Shown: positions 1-12,520, counted from the first letter of the stretch. The stretch: 64,000 bases of DNA from Cristatella mucedo (GCA_009760855.2 WPIO01000125.1:985001-1049000), one strand, 5' to 3'. Numbers and translations: made by a program. The notes: generated from the letters alone by a model not told the origin.

Positions 1-775
1 TTGATTTTCCCATAACGTTTAAGCTGCTTTTATCCTCATTCAATTTGAAAAAAGTTTGTTGCCATCCGCGTGCAGATGTCCAATATTTGCAGCAAGGGAA
101 TTTAGAGAATTCAACGAGCTGGAGAGGTGCAATGTAATGTATCTCCTTCTGTAACTCCGCAAAGTCATACAGACTATGTGGGTGTTACGCAGGAGAGTTT
201 TGCATAGCGCACTCACAGCCTAAGCGGCTTTCGGTACGCATTCGGTAGCCAACAGACTTCGTCTCACTCAACAAAGAGAAAGTGGGAAGCACAGAAGAGT
301 CAGGAGTGAGGAATAAAATCAAAGGAACAAATGATTGCCGTCTGCATACAAGTAAAAGCCTAGATTGTGCGTAGTGATAACATCGGCAAGAGGGAGAGTA
401 AAAGCTGTTAAAGATGCGGACCGAGCGCAGAGCGATGAAGTACCTCATATTTCAGTGTACTCGGTCCTCGAGTACACGAGATGAGAGGCGCTCGAGTAGG
501 ACTTGGCGATCGAACGTTGCCGAGTGATCAGAAAGAAGAAGCGGAGAGACTGTACCTAAGCGAGCATTCCTTTTAAGGTCGTTATGCACCCGAAGCAATG
601 AGCAATGCTGACTCTGTGGAGTGATTAGCTCTAAAACTAGACTGGAACTTATTTTCAAGGTTTGAAGTTTCAATGTGAGAGTTAAGCTGGTCTGCCAGAA
701 CTCCTTCAAGCGTCTCTGATAGGAAAGGTTGAGTGAGACTTGGCGGAAGTTGCTCAAGTTCTCTTAAATGCAAAG
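1..775 (-). mobile_element. L2/CR1-like LINE, reverse transcriptase fragment
   Basis: Antisense copy of the main LINE, recognisable from ADQLNSHIETSNLENKFQSS and FRANHSTESALL at 582-757, and from nucleotide similarity to the copies at 31.6-32.3 kb and 45.3-45.8 kb. It is truncated at the window edge and split by another LINE piece at about 131-318. Confidence 0.65.
131..318 (-). mobile_element. LINE family 2 3' end inserted in LINE family 1
   Basis: Shares ATGTATCTCC(G/T)TCTGTAACTCC and GACTTCGTCTCACTCAACAA with copies at 54.7, 49.7, 43.4 and 22.7 kb. Family 1 sequence resumes on both sides. Confidence 0.55.
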
Positions 776-859
776 TGTGAAGGAAAGGTGATAAGTTTAA
801 TCGATCCACTCACTCAAGAGCAGTGCAAAGGAAGAAACAGGGGAAAGAGAGGAGAGCGC

Positions 860-860
860 C

Positions 861-941
<81 letters not shown>

Positions 942-942
942 A
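860..942. repeat. (GA)n microsatellite
   Basis: About 83 bp of almost pure GA with a few interruptions. Confidence 0.95.
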
Positions 943-1084
943 GACCAAAAGTGAGTGCAGCGGAAGGAAGTGCAAGCGAGGGACTTGATGGCATCAAAAG
1001 AAAGAAGCGGCAGGTCTAAATTCGATAGGTGGTGCTAGTGCTCTTCACGAGACACGCGTTTAAAGCGACAATGATCAATGCTGG

Positions 1085-1430
1085 ACGGCCAAGTTGCTTA
1101 GCTCAATCCCTTCGACATCCCCTGACTTGATCAAATTAAAAAAGAAATTAAAAATGCACCTATTTATCTCAGCATTTAGTGTCTCTGTGATTCGACCTTA
1201 ATGTGCTCGTTCGTGCTGACACTGTTGCATGCTGTCACTAGCTACACTTGCATGCTGACCTTGTGCATGTTACCCCTAGCCATGTTATTCTTGTTGTTTA
1301 TTGAGCGTGCTACTACTAAACATTCGATCGTTCCTCTTTTCCAGCAAATATAAAACACATATGAAGATACTGAGTTCTCTGAGGACGCTTTATCAATAGT
1401 ATTATTATTATCATTGCTATTATTGCTATT
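1085..1430 (+). mobile_element. L2-like LINE 3' end
   Basis: Diverged codons for SPDLIKLKKKLKMHLF, then the family 3' untranslated region and an ATT-rich tail. The surrounding 950-1085 and 1430-2190 hold no recognised gene. Confidence 0.65.
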
Positions 1431-2191
1431 CGAAAGGTATACGGGGAACTGCAATTCATCATCTACTCGGTATATAAAATACACGGGGGAGCGATCGACT
1501 TGCTACGGTAAGAATAGTATGTACACTCTCTGACCACACTTTGACATTGTAAGGTGCCTGTCGCCTATTACTCAAGCCGTATGTTTTTGAAGCAGCGGAG
1601 ACCACAAGCACCTGCACCGAATCAGCTGGTCAGTCACGAAATTGACCATCTCTTGGCTGGGCTGACCGCGGGATCTATTATTTATCCCAATCAAAGGGGC
1701 TTTTATATCTGCAATGTCGAGGCTGACCCCTGGGATAAGGGCGAGACGATTAATCTTCCAGACGAGCCGAAATCAGTTCGTACCCAGCTGCTTCGACACC
1801 ATAGCCGGCTGCTAGACATCTATTATGAACCATTCTGACGCCAGAGCAGGGCATTAATTCAATATTTGCTCATGTCTTGCGTGAACTAGATTGGCAGAAA
1901 GCCATGTAAACCATTAGTCGGTAGTCATCGAAGAATGTATGGTATTACGTTTCTCTGCTCTACATTTTAATAGTCATTACGCATCCGTATTTTTACCACG
2001 ACTGCTCCATAACATAAAGGCATCTGTAAAATAATATATAAAACTTATAAGAATACAAATATATGCACTATAAAATAATAGTGATATCGTTAAAACTGAA
2101 ATCATTTTCGGTTCAAGTTAGTCTTTTATATCGTGAGCAAAATTAACGGAATTATCGTTGGCAGTCACTATCAGCTTTAAATAATAAATCA

Positions 2192-2362
2192 ATACTAGCT
2201 AATTTAGGAGCCTCTTTTGCATAGCGACAAAAGAGCCTTTACGGCTATCTCCACCGCTTGCAGTGGCAATTAAAGATCGCCCACGGCAGGATTCGAACCC
2301 ACGACCTCGGGATCAAGGTCGTGAAAAGCAACCGCATTATCCAGTGAGCCATCACGGCTCAC
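2192..2362 (-). mobile_element. tRNA-derived SINE (family A)
   Basis: Read on the minus strand it has a box A region (GTGATGGCTCACTGGATAA), box B GGTTCGAATCC, then the family body and 3' end. Confidence 0.8.
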
Positions 2363-2966
2363 CAGACTCAACGTTAGAGATAATCCAAGTTTTTCTGCAC
2401 CTTGATTGTTGCTTAGAATATCTTGCAGCAACATGTTCTGTAGTTGGACTTTCATGAAAATTAGAAATAACAAGGTACAGTGCTGCATCGTAGAAGGACC
2501 CTGTGCAAGCATGCTATGGGTCTTGCTGATGACTCATCTATGGACACCACCACTCATACTCTTCGCTGTTTTGAGATGCTCCCAAATACACATGTTTTTA
2601 ATAGCTTTGTATCTCACCACGTGCTTAATATTTATAAGGATACCATTAGTAAGAAGAAGCTGCATGTTCTTTTGTATGTAGAAAATTATATACGCAGTGA
2701 AGGGGAAAATGACAAGGGTTCATATAATTTCGTGAGAATGTGTAAGTTTGTATACTCTTTATCCCTGTGAACTAAACAAATAAATTAAAAAAGGTTGAGG
2801 ATGACTAAGAAATCGAGCACAGAATTTCATCGACAAGTTATTATTTGGAGCCTGGCATTTTGGGGACATACAATTCTGCCTCCCTGACTTCTTGAAGTCT
2901 TATAATTTTAAGCGCCGCTTATGACAGTACCATCAGGATTTTCGCGGCTGTAATATGAGATGGACT

Positions 2967-3092
2967 TTTAATAATAATAATAATAATAATAATATTGTAC
3001 TTGATAAAGCGCCCACAGAGAACTTAATCTCTTTCTAGGCGCTTTACATTTGCTGCAAAGGGAAATGCAATTAAATGGTACGTAAAATCATT
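2967..3092 (-). mobile_element. LINE 3' tail
   Basis: Antisense (AAT)n followed by the conserved stem-loop region ending AAAGGGAAATGCAATTAAAT. Confidence 0.75.
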
Positions 3093-3221
3093 TCAGTGTG
3101 CCGAGCACTGCTTGACTTGAACTCATAGACTTGGTTGAAGCCTGTAGTGCAAGAAATCGAGTGCTATCCCTTTGACAATATCCACAGCGACGCTTTAATA
3201 GATGCCCCAAGAAACCTGCCG

Positions 3222-3353
3222 AGCTCGCTTGGTCCAGCGGTTAAGGTGATCGCCCCGACTAAGTTCTGGCTGAGGTCATGGGCTCGAGCCCCGAGGCATA
3301 TGTGAAGCACCTGAATAGGGATTAAGTTCTCTTAGGGCGCTATACAAATGAAT

Positions 3354-3357
<4 letters not shown>
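3222..3357 (+). mobile_element. tRNA-derived SINE (family B) with LINE-like tail
   Basis: Box A TGGTCCAGCGGTTAAGG, box B GGGCTCGAGCC, then ATTAAGTTCTCTTAGGGCGC as in the LINE 3' end. Confidence 0.75.
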
Positions 3358-3430
<73 letters not shown>

Positions 3431-3432
3431 TT
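3357..3432. repeat. (AC)n-(AT)n compound microsatellite
   Basis: About 53 bp of AC repeats, then about 20 bp of AT. It directly follows a SINE, so it may have grown from the SINE tail. Confidence 0.9.
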
Positions 3433-3439
3433 AAACCTT

Positions 3440-5980
3440 TCTGGAGTGGGCTGTTGAGGACTTTTTAAACAGCTGTCATTCTCTATACACGGCTACTGCT
3501 GGCTTCGGCTTCGGATAGCTCGAAGTCCGGAAAAACCCTGGATTGCAGGCAGGCTCTGGCTGCTTCCACGGATTTAGTTCGCTGCTAATTACCTATCAGA
3601 TCAGCTGCTGCCGAACCGATGACAGCGACATGCGGATCAACTAGTATGTTGCATAAACCGGAGAATACACTTATTAGACTTTTGCCCTCAAAAAATACCG
3701 CAAGCTATTTCTCTCAGGTGATCTCATTGTCACCCTCCTCTTTCCTAGCAAGTGCTTGCACTTCTACATTCAAAGTCACGTGCATCGTAAGCACGTGCAA
3801 CAGACAGATTTCCTACAGAACTAGAGAAAAACCTGGGTGGTTCGTTGTCACAGCCGCCAGCAAGACTATCCAGTCACCAGCTGAGTCGTATCGGCTCTGG
3901 ACCTATTGTCCACCGTCCGCAGCGTCGGTAGCATCGTGTATGCAGTACTAGTCTTTGCGAAATTTCGCATAAAATATGAACTCTTTATTGCTTGGACGGC
4001 AATTTGACACTCCAGAAACAGCGGTCGAATGTACATCTACGTTTTCTCATAATAGCTTGGCTGCTTGCTGCTTCAGACTTGTGGCACCTGGTTATTGGTT
4101 GAAGAGTTTACGGTTGCCTAGCATATGAAGGAGCACAACGTATATGATCTAGCTTAGCCGGTTTTGCTTATTGAACGTAAACATTATTACCATATTTTTC
4201 GGGCCATAATAACTGTCAAAGTTTCTGCCTATGGTTCTTTGCTCATACCAGGCAACCGTACATAATATTGATAATGCATTCGTATAGCACCCTCAATGCC
4301 GTGCAAATATGTACTCGACCCTATAGCAGAATAAACAAAGTTGCAGATGCCAGGGCCTATTAGATGAGAAGTCTGTAGCCCCAGGAGAGAGCCTGGTAAG
4401 ATGCAGTTCTCTCGAGGTTATGCATTATTTCATTCGTGCTTCTGTGCTCGTACAGCTCTTGATATGGGCTTAGCTCTTAAGATTAGCTGCAGGCAGCAAC
4501 GTCGCTTGCGAATGCAGATTTATTGGTCACGAACCTGCCACAAAATTGCCATTGCATCGCGGACTTCACGACTCGCATCGTTTGTCCTTTTTAAGTCCCT
4601 ATAGTCGAAATCTTGAGGCACGACTGAAAGTGCCAAGAGAATTAAGGATGCAGAATGTAATGTAGCTCGGCTGACGAGATTTGAGAGGAGGCAGCCATGT
4701 GAGTGACACTTGCAGCAGCGGCAGGGCTCGATAATTTTCGTGCAATGCGCCACACCACCCCTCTCACTTGTTTTACCACCCGCATATAAATTTAATCTCG
4801 CACCGGCCGCCTGCTTGACGCATCGCTCCAGCCAGAGTGGTAAGCTGTGACGCAGATTGAAGCGGACGCACGGATTTCGTTGAATCGGCGTGGATGATTT
4901 TCGGCTGGCCGTTGTTCGTGGATTCCAAAGGCTAAAAGTGCAGGTGGCCATCGGGCTTGTGGAGGGAGTGCCACATCGTCGCCTTATGTGCCCCGGCACT
5001 TTCGAAATTCTTTTCCATGATCGCTGAGGAGTTAACCATCCAGTTCAAAACGAATAGTTTCCTCCAAATTTAGTTGCAATCAACTGTCGCGTCGATGGAA
5101 ATCGAAATTTAGAAAATAACGCTACACATCCAAGAGTCATTTCAAATACAGAGCGACCGAAGGCCGTCGGCTGTGGCACTGAACGCCGGAAAGAATACCC
5201 ACCTCTAGCGTAAAACGATCTTGCAAACTCAGGGCAGGCGAGCCTTCTAGTGCTATGCCGATACATTAATCGAGATTTCTCTTCCTGCGGCACTCAAACG
5301 CGGGTTAATACAGCTTCGGGCGTTGCAGCGTTGGAGAGGCGCATTCTTACAAAGCGCCTGCTCTCGTCGTCCGCGGCTCGGGCAGTGTCTGCTACGTTGG
5401 TCGTGACGTCACTCAACGAAAGCTAGTCGGGAGCCACCCGAGTCTGCAAAATGAGAGATGAGACCGAAAATAGAGATGGCGTGGTGGTGTGGTGGAACCC
5501 TTGGTGGCTAGGACAGATAAACGCGGAGCGGATAAACTTGGAGCGGAGTGTCGGCTGCATAAAAGCCTGGGATACGGGCGTCGCGCTGCTCAACCAGTCC
5601 CCGTCCGACGCTTCCAGATTTCCAGCCCCTCAAATTATCTCAACTTTATTGGAGCCTATTGTGCCGACTGACGGCGTACTTGGATGGCAGCGAGCGCTTC
5701 GTAATTGATTACTGCAAAATCAATTTGAAAACCTGTTATCTCTCATGAACAGGAAGTGAAAAGAAAATAAAGTAAAATTCGGTTGATTAGACCGCTTAAA
5801 ATCCACCTACGACTTGGGTCTGAAAGTGTCAGGAGGTGAATGGCCTCAACGTGAAGTTCCTCCGAAGTTTCTGCATTCTGGTCTAGCGTTCTGGTCTATC
5901 GGTATTCTAAGACTACCCTTTTCTTGATTGTGGTGGTCAGCCAACAGACAGAACAGCCTACTTCAATATCTAACAATTGC
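3440..5980. other. Unassigned intergenic stretch
   Basis: Holds short open frames on both strands (3619-3951 plus, 4520-4999 minus, 5451-5708 plus) with no recognised motif or splice structure. A locally CpG-rich part lies at 4780-5420. No gene is supported. Confidence 0.4.
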
Positions 5981-5987
5981 ATTAAGG

Positions 5988-6120
5988 TTCTCGTTCTTCA
6001 CGACCCAGGACGCGGGTTCGGGTCCTGCAGTGGGCGATTCAATATTGCCCACTGCAAGCGGTAGCGATAGTCGTTAAGACTCCTCTGCCGCTATGCAAAT
6101 GAGGCTCTTAAATAAGCTAA
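5988..6120 (+). mobile_element. tRNA-derived SINE (family A), 5' truncated
   Basis: Contains GGGTTCGGGTCCTGCAGTGG (mutated box B) and the family 3' body, ending with an ATT run. Confidence 0.7.
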
Positions 6121-6699
6121 TTCATTATTATTATTATTACAAAAAGAAGATCTTGGTGATCGAGACGTAGTTTAAGTTTGAGCGTAAGCATGCTTGTCTA
6201 ATTAAAAAGGAGCCTGGTAAACCGAGTATAGTACGTTTTCTGTTTCTACAATTTAACTACATCTCTACTAATTAAGTAGAGCAAGTCTGTCACGCTGCAA
6301 GATGGCGTACTTGCCTCACGTGGAAAGACAGCGCACTGCCGCCAAACAGTAAGATGGCGCAGCGTTGTCTTCCGTGACGGAAATACTATGACTCAGCTTA
6401 ATGAGTCCACAGGCGGCGAACTGCTTGTGGCAAATATTGAGCATTTTAAGCGCAGATGGTTCTCAGTCTTGGAATTACAAACCTACGATTCCCGGTTTTC
6501 CTCTAATGGAAAGGGTCACTACTATACACTTCGAAGTCATCAGAGGGGGTTGAGACCTCGAGCCATTGGAATATGTGGCAGATTGTTTAGAAGCATTGTG
6601 AGGAGCAGCGGCGACATCTTCTCCTGCCATGTCCCCCAAAGACAGCCACTAACGCCGAGTCCCCTCGCTGGGTAAAAACTGAGGCATTCTTTCCCCACT

Positions 6700-7232
6700 C
6701 AGCATATACACATGAAGCTTCTGCCACATCGCACAGCACTTCTCGCCGACTTGCACTGGCGCGCCCAATCGAGCAGCACGTCGACTTCAAGGTTTTGTCA
6801 CTCACTTGTAAGCCCTCACTCACGCACAAGTCCTTCATTTTCTTACTCCAGCTTACCTATCAGAGCCACTCCCTAATCAGACTAGGCATCGTACCACCAG
6901 CTTCTCTAACTCGGCTCGTCCAGTTGTGCCTCGAACCAATCTCAAATCCTTTGGAGACCGTGCCTTTAGTTCATGTGCTCCCAAAGCTTGGAACCTACTC
7001 CGCCTGACGTCACGACATACCCTGACTTGATGAAATTTAAAAAGAAGCTAGAAATGCGCTTATTCCTCATAGCATTTGCGTGTCCTTGTAATTTGTTATC
7101 TGTATGCCTATGCGTGCTAACCCTGTGCATGTGACCACTAATAATAGGGTCATGCTTCTTTTACACAGCATATGTAAAGTGGCTAGAAAGAGATCAAATT
7201 CTCTCAGGTCGCTATACAAGTGTGTTATTATT
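6700..7232 (+). mobile_element. L2-like LINE 3' part
   Basis: Decayed codons matching the C-terminal LINE region (CTTCTCGCCGACTTGCACTG; CTCAAATCCTTTGGAGACCG), then the 3' tail and ATTATTATT. Confidence 0.7.
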
Positions 7233-7239
7233 AAGAAAA

Positions 7240-7910
7240 AAATGCATACTTATTGACTAACAGTATTAAATTGAGGTAAACGCTTACGTCCTTGTAAAAT
7301 AAATAATATCTTACATAGGCAGCAACGGAGTGACGCCTTGAGCAGAAAATGGTGGCGCTGCTGCGAGAAGTCGTGAGTGCGTGGCCACTGACCAGTCTAT
7401 CCATGTCTAAGCTGCATTGAAGTTATTTTTTAGCTGATCTGGTCACTTAAATAAATCGTTTGTTCGTCTCATCGTTAGATATCTGGTAGTACCTAATCGA
7501 CGCATATTGGAATATTATTTCCATCTAACCGATCTAGCTTGACCTCATTCTGTCGGTCACGGGATCCGGGTTTTTTAAAATTCGCTAGAAGCCCAAAAAT
7601 CCGAGTACTCTCAATTTCGCATTGTTTTGGACAAAACATTGTAAGCATGGATTCTTCATGTTTTCAGAAAGCTCTTCCTTACTTAGCTTGGTGCTTACTT
7701 GCTGCGGCAGCATTCGCCATAAAAGCGCCAGGCTTCCGATTTGATCAGTTCCTTCGATTCGAGCCGCGTATATTTATAGCAGCTCATACCTATTAGATCG
7801 CATCCCATTGCAGCGTGTTCGTTGCGGCGTAATCGTGAGTGGCGCGTGCACGTAGCTCTCTGTCGGAGCTTCTCTCGGGGATAGAGCTAGACAAATAAAT
7901 AAAGATAAAA
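7240..7910. other. Unassigned stretch
   Basis: Unique-looking sequence. An 85-codon plus-strand frame (7539-7796) has no recognised features. Confidence 0.4.
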
Positions 7911-7915
7911 AATCA

Positions 7916-8068
7916 TAGCTGATTAAACAGCCTCTTTTTGTATAGCGACAGACCGAAGAGCCTTTACGGCTATCACCACCGCTTGCAGTGGCGATAAAGA
8001 ATCGCCCACTGCAGGAATCGAACCCACGACCACCCTCGGGACCGAGGTCGTGAAGGCAACCACCTACA
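7916..8068 (-). mobile_element. tRNA-derived SINE (family A)
   Basis: Antisense box B reads GGTTCGATTCC; body as in the 2.2-kb copy. Confidence 0.75.
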
Positions 8069-8074
8069 AGGCTG

Positions 8075-9385
8075 GGCGATGAACCTCAGTGGAGCTGGAC
8101 GACTGTGCAACGTCAACTGGAGCAGAGCACGGGCTGCGGAGCAGCGTAGGCTAGCGAAGCGTGGCTAGCGGAGTAGGGCTCTGCATCTTTTAGAGCTTGG
8201 CAGAAGCGAAGAGGTCAGTCTTGTCAGCTTTCCCTCTTGGACGATTCGACGACGACGACGCTCAATTATTTGGCGTGCGCTCTACGAGTCTAGACGTTTC
8301 TAGAAGGGAGCTGTTACTTTTCTTTAACTGAAGCGGCGATTGTTATTTTAGGGGGCATACTTGAAAACTAAATTCAGACAGGTCTCAAGAGCTAAGCCGG
8401 GCTGCGCAAACTTAAGACTCTCCAAAATTGGGACGAAAATTTCTGCCGGAACAGGTCTAAAGGCGTCTGCCGGGCAGCACAACTTCGGCGTGCAGACTCA
8501 AGCTCACCAGGAAAGAGACAGGCTGATTTTTTATAATAAAAAGCTCTCTGAGGCGGCCGACTTGGGTGCACCGTGTGAAGTGTACCTCTAGCAGGGGTGG
8601 TGAACTTTTTTTTAATAGATAAAACTAAATAAACTGGCAGGGCAGCGCGCCTTCAGAGAAAAACGTCAACCTCTCCAAGCAGCAAATGCTAGCTACTTTT
8701 TTGGGTGGGATCTAAAGTGATCTCCGGGTATCGCTACGATGCAGAGCTGCCTGCACGCTTTCGACGAGCGGCGGGACGCGCAGATTCCTAGCCTAGCTGG
8801 TCCACGCTGTCCGTGCATGGAATGCGCAAGTACATTTCAAGGAGAAAGGCTAAAGGCGATCTCGGAATGCAGCTGCGCCGCATCAGCTTCGCGCGACAGC
8901 GCGCGCGCGCGGGCGGCCAGCTGAGCCTTATTCTGTGTCGTTAGCGGCAGAAACCCTCGTCAAGACATCGTTGCCGCAGTTTCATGTCGACCGCTGAAAG
9001 TTTCAAAGACAACTTTTGCGGATACTTTTTCGCCTCCGGTCACTAATAAATGCTATTTCGTTATTTATAGCACGTTTAAAACAACAAGCGAACTGCCTCT
9101 GTAAAACAACGGACACCTAGCTATACGGCTTTTTTAATTACAGTCGGGCGCATTCGAAGGAAACGCCTCTGCTCTCGGCGCCTGCAGCTATCAGGCGCCA
9201 GGCGAAATGCGGCTATGGCCGGTCATGGCGTCGCGAGGCCGGTGACTCTCAGTCAGGCCTGCCCACTCAACGTCAAAGTGCATCCACTTCTACGAGCGCG
9301 GCGGATACCCGTAAGACTTTACGGTCGAGCTAGCGGATTAAGTTGCTTGCTTCTCATACTGCTCTAGGCAGCTGAGCCAAGCTCG
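8075..9385. other. Unassigned stretch
   Basis: Moderately CpG-rich in part (8730-8930, 9160-9320), with short frames lacking motifs. No gene or repeat was recognised. Confidence 0.4.
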
Positions 9386-9389
9386 TTGC

Positions 9390-10170
9390 TGTGAAGGTCT
9401 TCATAATATTGCTAAAATTCGGGCTTGTTTAAATAAGGATACCACATCTAAGTTGGTCGATGCATTCGTGACATTTCGTCTCGACTTCTGCAACTCACTG
9501 CTTACTGGCCTACCAGCATGTGCGATCAGGCGATTGCAGCTGGTGCAAAACTCCGCAGCTAGGCTTGTCTGTCGTGAGTGTCGCAGTTGCCACATTACTC
9601 CACTTCTCGCCGACCTGCACTGGCTACCAGTCAAGCAACGGATTGACTTTAAGGTTTTGTCGCTCACTTTTAGGTCCCTTCATTCTATGGCTCCAGCCTA
9701 TCTTTCAGAGATACTACCCCATCAGGCAAAGCATCGTACCACTCGCTTTTCGGAATCCAACAGTCTAGAAATACCTCGTACAAACCTCAAATCCTTTGGA
9801 GACCGTGCATTTAGTTCGTATGCTCCCAAAGCCTGGAGCTCCCTCCCGACCTGCGGCAGAACATCCCCTGACCTGACCACATTTAAAAGGAACTTAAAAG
9901 CACACCTATTTAGGATAGCATGTAGTGGGTCCCTGTGATTCGTCCTTGATGTGCTTATGCGTGCTGACACTGTGCATGCTGCCACTAACCACATTTGCAT
10001 GCTGACCCTGTGCATATCACCCCTAACCATGTTATTCGTTTTGTTTGTTTTTCAAGCATGATTTTACTTACCATTTAATTGCATTTCCCTTTGCAGCAAA
10101 TGTAAAGCGCCTAGAAAGAGATTAAGTTCTCTGAGGGCGCTTTATCAAGTGCATTAGTATTATTATTATA
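9390..10170 (+). mobile_element. L2-like LINE, C-terminal RT region and 3' UTR
   Basis: Encodes ATFRLDFCNSLLTGLPACAI-type residues, then DLHWLPVKQRIDFKVLSL, SDLLPHQ-like and LKSFGDRAFSSYAPKAWSSL, ending TFKRNLKAHLFR and a stop. The well-preserved 161-codon open segment (9453-9938) is the freshest sense-strand copy. It is 5' truncated. The tail ends in (ATT)n. Confidence 0.85.
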
Positions 10171-10329
10171 AGGTCACCTTAGGGTAGAGATTGTAAGTCG
10201 AGCGGCACTAGCCGGCTGTAACTCCCTGCTAACTTGGCACGCGCACACGGCAGCGACTTTTGTGGAGCAGATATAAAACAGTGTCACAAGTGACTGCAGA
10301 CAAGCTTAGCGCATCTGAGTCTATATGGC

Positions 10330-10438
10330 TTTGCCTTGGTTATTCCATGGTCCATCCACTTGCAACAAATGTAAAGCGGCTAGGAAGAGATTGAGTTCTC
10401 TGAGAGCGCTTTATCAAGTGCATTATTATTATTATTAT
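10330..10438 (+). mobile_element. LINE 3' tail
   Basis: Contains AATGTAAAGCGGCTAGGAAG, the stem-loop and (ATT)n. Confidence 0.75.
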
Positions 10439-10446
10439 ATAGGCAT

Positions 10447-10518
10447 GTATAGCTGACGATCTTTAAGATCTATCCATATATAGCCACGTATAGCTGACGA
10501 TCTTCAAGATCTATCCAT
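10447..10518. repeat. Two tandem copies of a 41-bp unit
   Basis: GTATAGCTGACGATCTT begins at 10447 and again, as CGTATAGC..., at 10488. Each copy holds a near-palindrome AGATCTTnAAGATCT-like core. Confidence 0.8.
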
Positions 10519-10519
10519 T

Positions 10520-11285
10520 GCTCTAGATGCGACGACAAAAGAGAAAAGAGCAAAGTAAAGTCAGCAACTTTGGACACAGCAGCGTCCGTAATTCATCGAT
10601 TGGCCCGAGCTGCGTTGCCGAGAAAAAACTTTGTCGCGAGCTCGCCAGCTTATTCAGCATCTCGTCTTGAGAACAGCGAGTCCGCCGGCCTAGGCTCGGC
10701 TTCTCAAAAACGCCACGAGCAGCCGCATCGGCAGCGACGACTGATGACGTATGAGCTTGGCTCCATCTCGCGACGCCCCCCACTTCCATCCTACGCGTTG
10801 TCTCCCGGGCGGCAGTCGGCAATTTGCGAGGAGTTCGTTTCGCGAGCCTAAAAGCGCACACGCGCCCGCACGCGCGAACAAGAAGGCGAGATCCACCTGC
10901 CAATCGATCAATCCCGCGAACTGCCTCCTCATGTGAGGGGGCAGTTCGCATCTCTACATTTCGGCGGGCGGCGACTAGCCCAGGGCCGAGACGTAGCAGC
11001 TAGTCACCCGCTGCGGCTGGGGGGGGGGTGGGCCGAAAGCTTCTGGTGGGGTGCATTCCTGGCGGCGCCTGCATCGCACTGCTTCCTGCTCGCCTTCCAG
11101 GGGGTGCTGAAGCCAAACAAGCCCTCCATCGATGCCTGCGGTCTGCTACTCGATTTATTGCACTCTTCGGCAGGTAATACTGACCTGCCGTAAGTCTAAC
11201 GCAGCGGCCTGCCACACTAGTCTACGACCAATTTCCAGATTTCTCGCCAGGAATTCTCGCTGCCAGCTACTTCCGGTTCATCGAC
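10520..11285. other. CpG-rich unassigned stretch
   Basis: CpG-dense sequence with overlapping open frames on both strands, as expected from high GC. No domain was recognised. It could be a CpG island of an unseen gene. Confidence 0.35.
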
Positions 11286-11289
11286 CACC

Positions 11290-11416
<127 letters not shown>

Positions 11417-11589
11417 CAGTTTCTTGCGTGATTTCGAAAGTATAGACACAAACGCACTCGCTCGCATACAAACACACACTTGCACTCATAGAAACACGCA
11501 TCCCTATTACATTGTCGATAAGCAAGTATGCGTGGTGAGCAGCGAAGGACCTAACACCGACCGGATGCGGAACTCGGCTGTTGAGCTAG

Positions 11590-11935
11590 AGGGAGAGTAT
11601 AAATTGTGAAAAAGAGCGGGTCAAGCCCAGATCCCTGAGACACCTCGTCTTCTAGTGATTCCTCGGGTGACATTTGCCCGCTTAGATCGGTACTCTGGAG
11701 TGTCTAACTGAGATACGATCTAAACCATTGCAGTGCAGTACAGTGCCAGTAATGCCACTGCGAGATGAGAGGCGCTTGAAAAGGACTCGGTGATCAATAG
11801 TAACAAATCGTGCCGAAAGATCAAGCAGAACAAGCTGAGAGTCTCTACCTAAGTCAGCATTCCTGAGACGGCCGTTATACACTCAAAATAGTGCTGACTC
11901 TCTGGATTGATTAGTTCTAAAAGCAAGGTCTTGAA
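11590..11935 (-). mobile_element. LINE RT fragment
   Basis: Antisense nucleotide match to the LINE region around [13 protein letters not shown] (plus-strand GATGAGAGGCGCTTGAAAAG and GATCAAGCAGAACAAGC). It is badly decayed. Confidence 0.6.
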
Positions 11936-12391
11936 TAGATCCCAAAGCCGCCCCCTCCTCACCAATCTCTGGTTCGCCTGCTGATTCCTGGCGGAGCACT
12001 TCGCCAGGCTGAATTTTCATCAGGCGCATTACAAAGCCTCACGGAAGTTGGTCATCCGTCTTACGAGATCTCTTTATCAGCCAATGGCTGGGTTGCTAAA
12101 CAATCGAGATTTTCTCACTATTCTTCGTTGTACACTGAAGGCCACTGAATTCGACTGATAAAAACTCGCCTGAATCGTCAGCAGACTTTTATTTTGTTAT
12201 ATGACCACCACCCTGGGGTAATCAGCTTGGGCGAGCAGGAATTCACCTGACTTGGATTTCCGTTAGAGCACTGCAGTCCACGAGCCTCGTCTGGCGACCA
12301 GCCTTTGTTCCGTGAGCATTCATTCATTACAAAACTGTAGCCTACACTTGCAGATAACAGGATCTTCCGGAATGGCTTGGTTACCAACAGC

Positions 12392-12520
12392 GCTGGATTG
12401 GCCCAGTGGTTATGGTGCTCGCCCCGACCAAAGTCTGGCCGAGGTCGTGGGCTCGAGCCCGGCGGCGTATGTGAATCGCCTGAATAGAGATTAAGGCGCT
12501 ATACAAATGAGTTATATTTT
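12392..12520 (+). mobile_element. tRNA-derived SINE (family B)
   Basis: TGGCCCAGTGGTTATGG (box A), GTGGGCTCGAGCCC (box B), then AGATTAAGGCGCTATAC. Confidence 0.75.

Noticed and set aside
1554-1838. 94-codon plus-strand open frame ending in IYYEPF
   Set aside because: No domain, no clear splice sites and no neighbouring exons. A frame of this length is expected by chance in 64 kb.
2263-2457. Apparent tRNA gene signals (box A and box B) at the SINE copies
   Set aside because: They do not fold into a complete cloverleaf with an acceptor stem and are followed by common SINE bodies repeated nine times.
4520-4999. 159-codon minus-strand frame rich in Arg, Ser and Cys
   Set aside because: Composition reflects local GC; overlapping frames exist on the same strand; no recognisable motif.
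10523-10951. 142-codon minus-strand frame in a CpG-rich segment
   Set aside because: Open frames of similar size overlap on the other strand, and no motif supports either.
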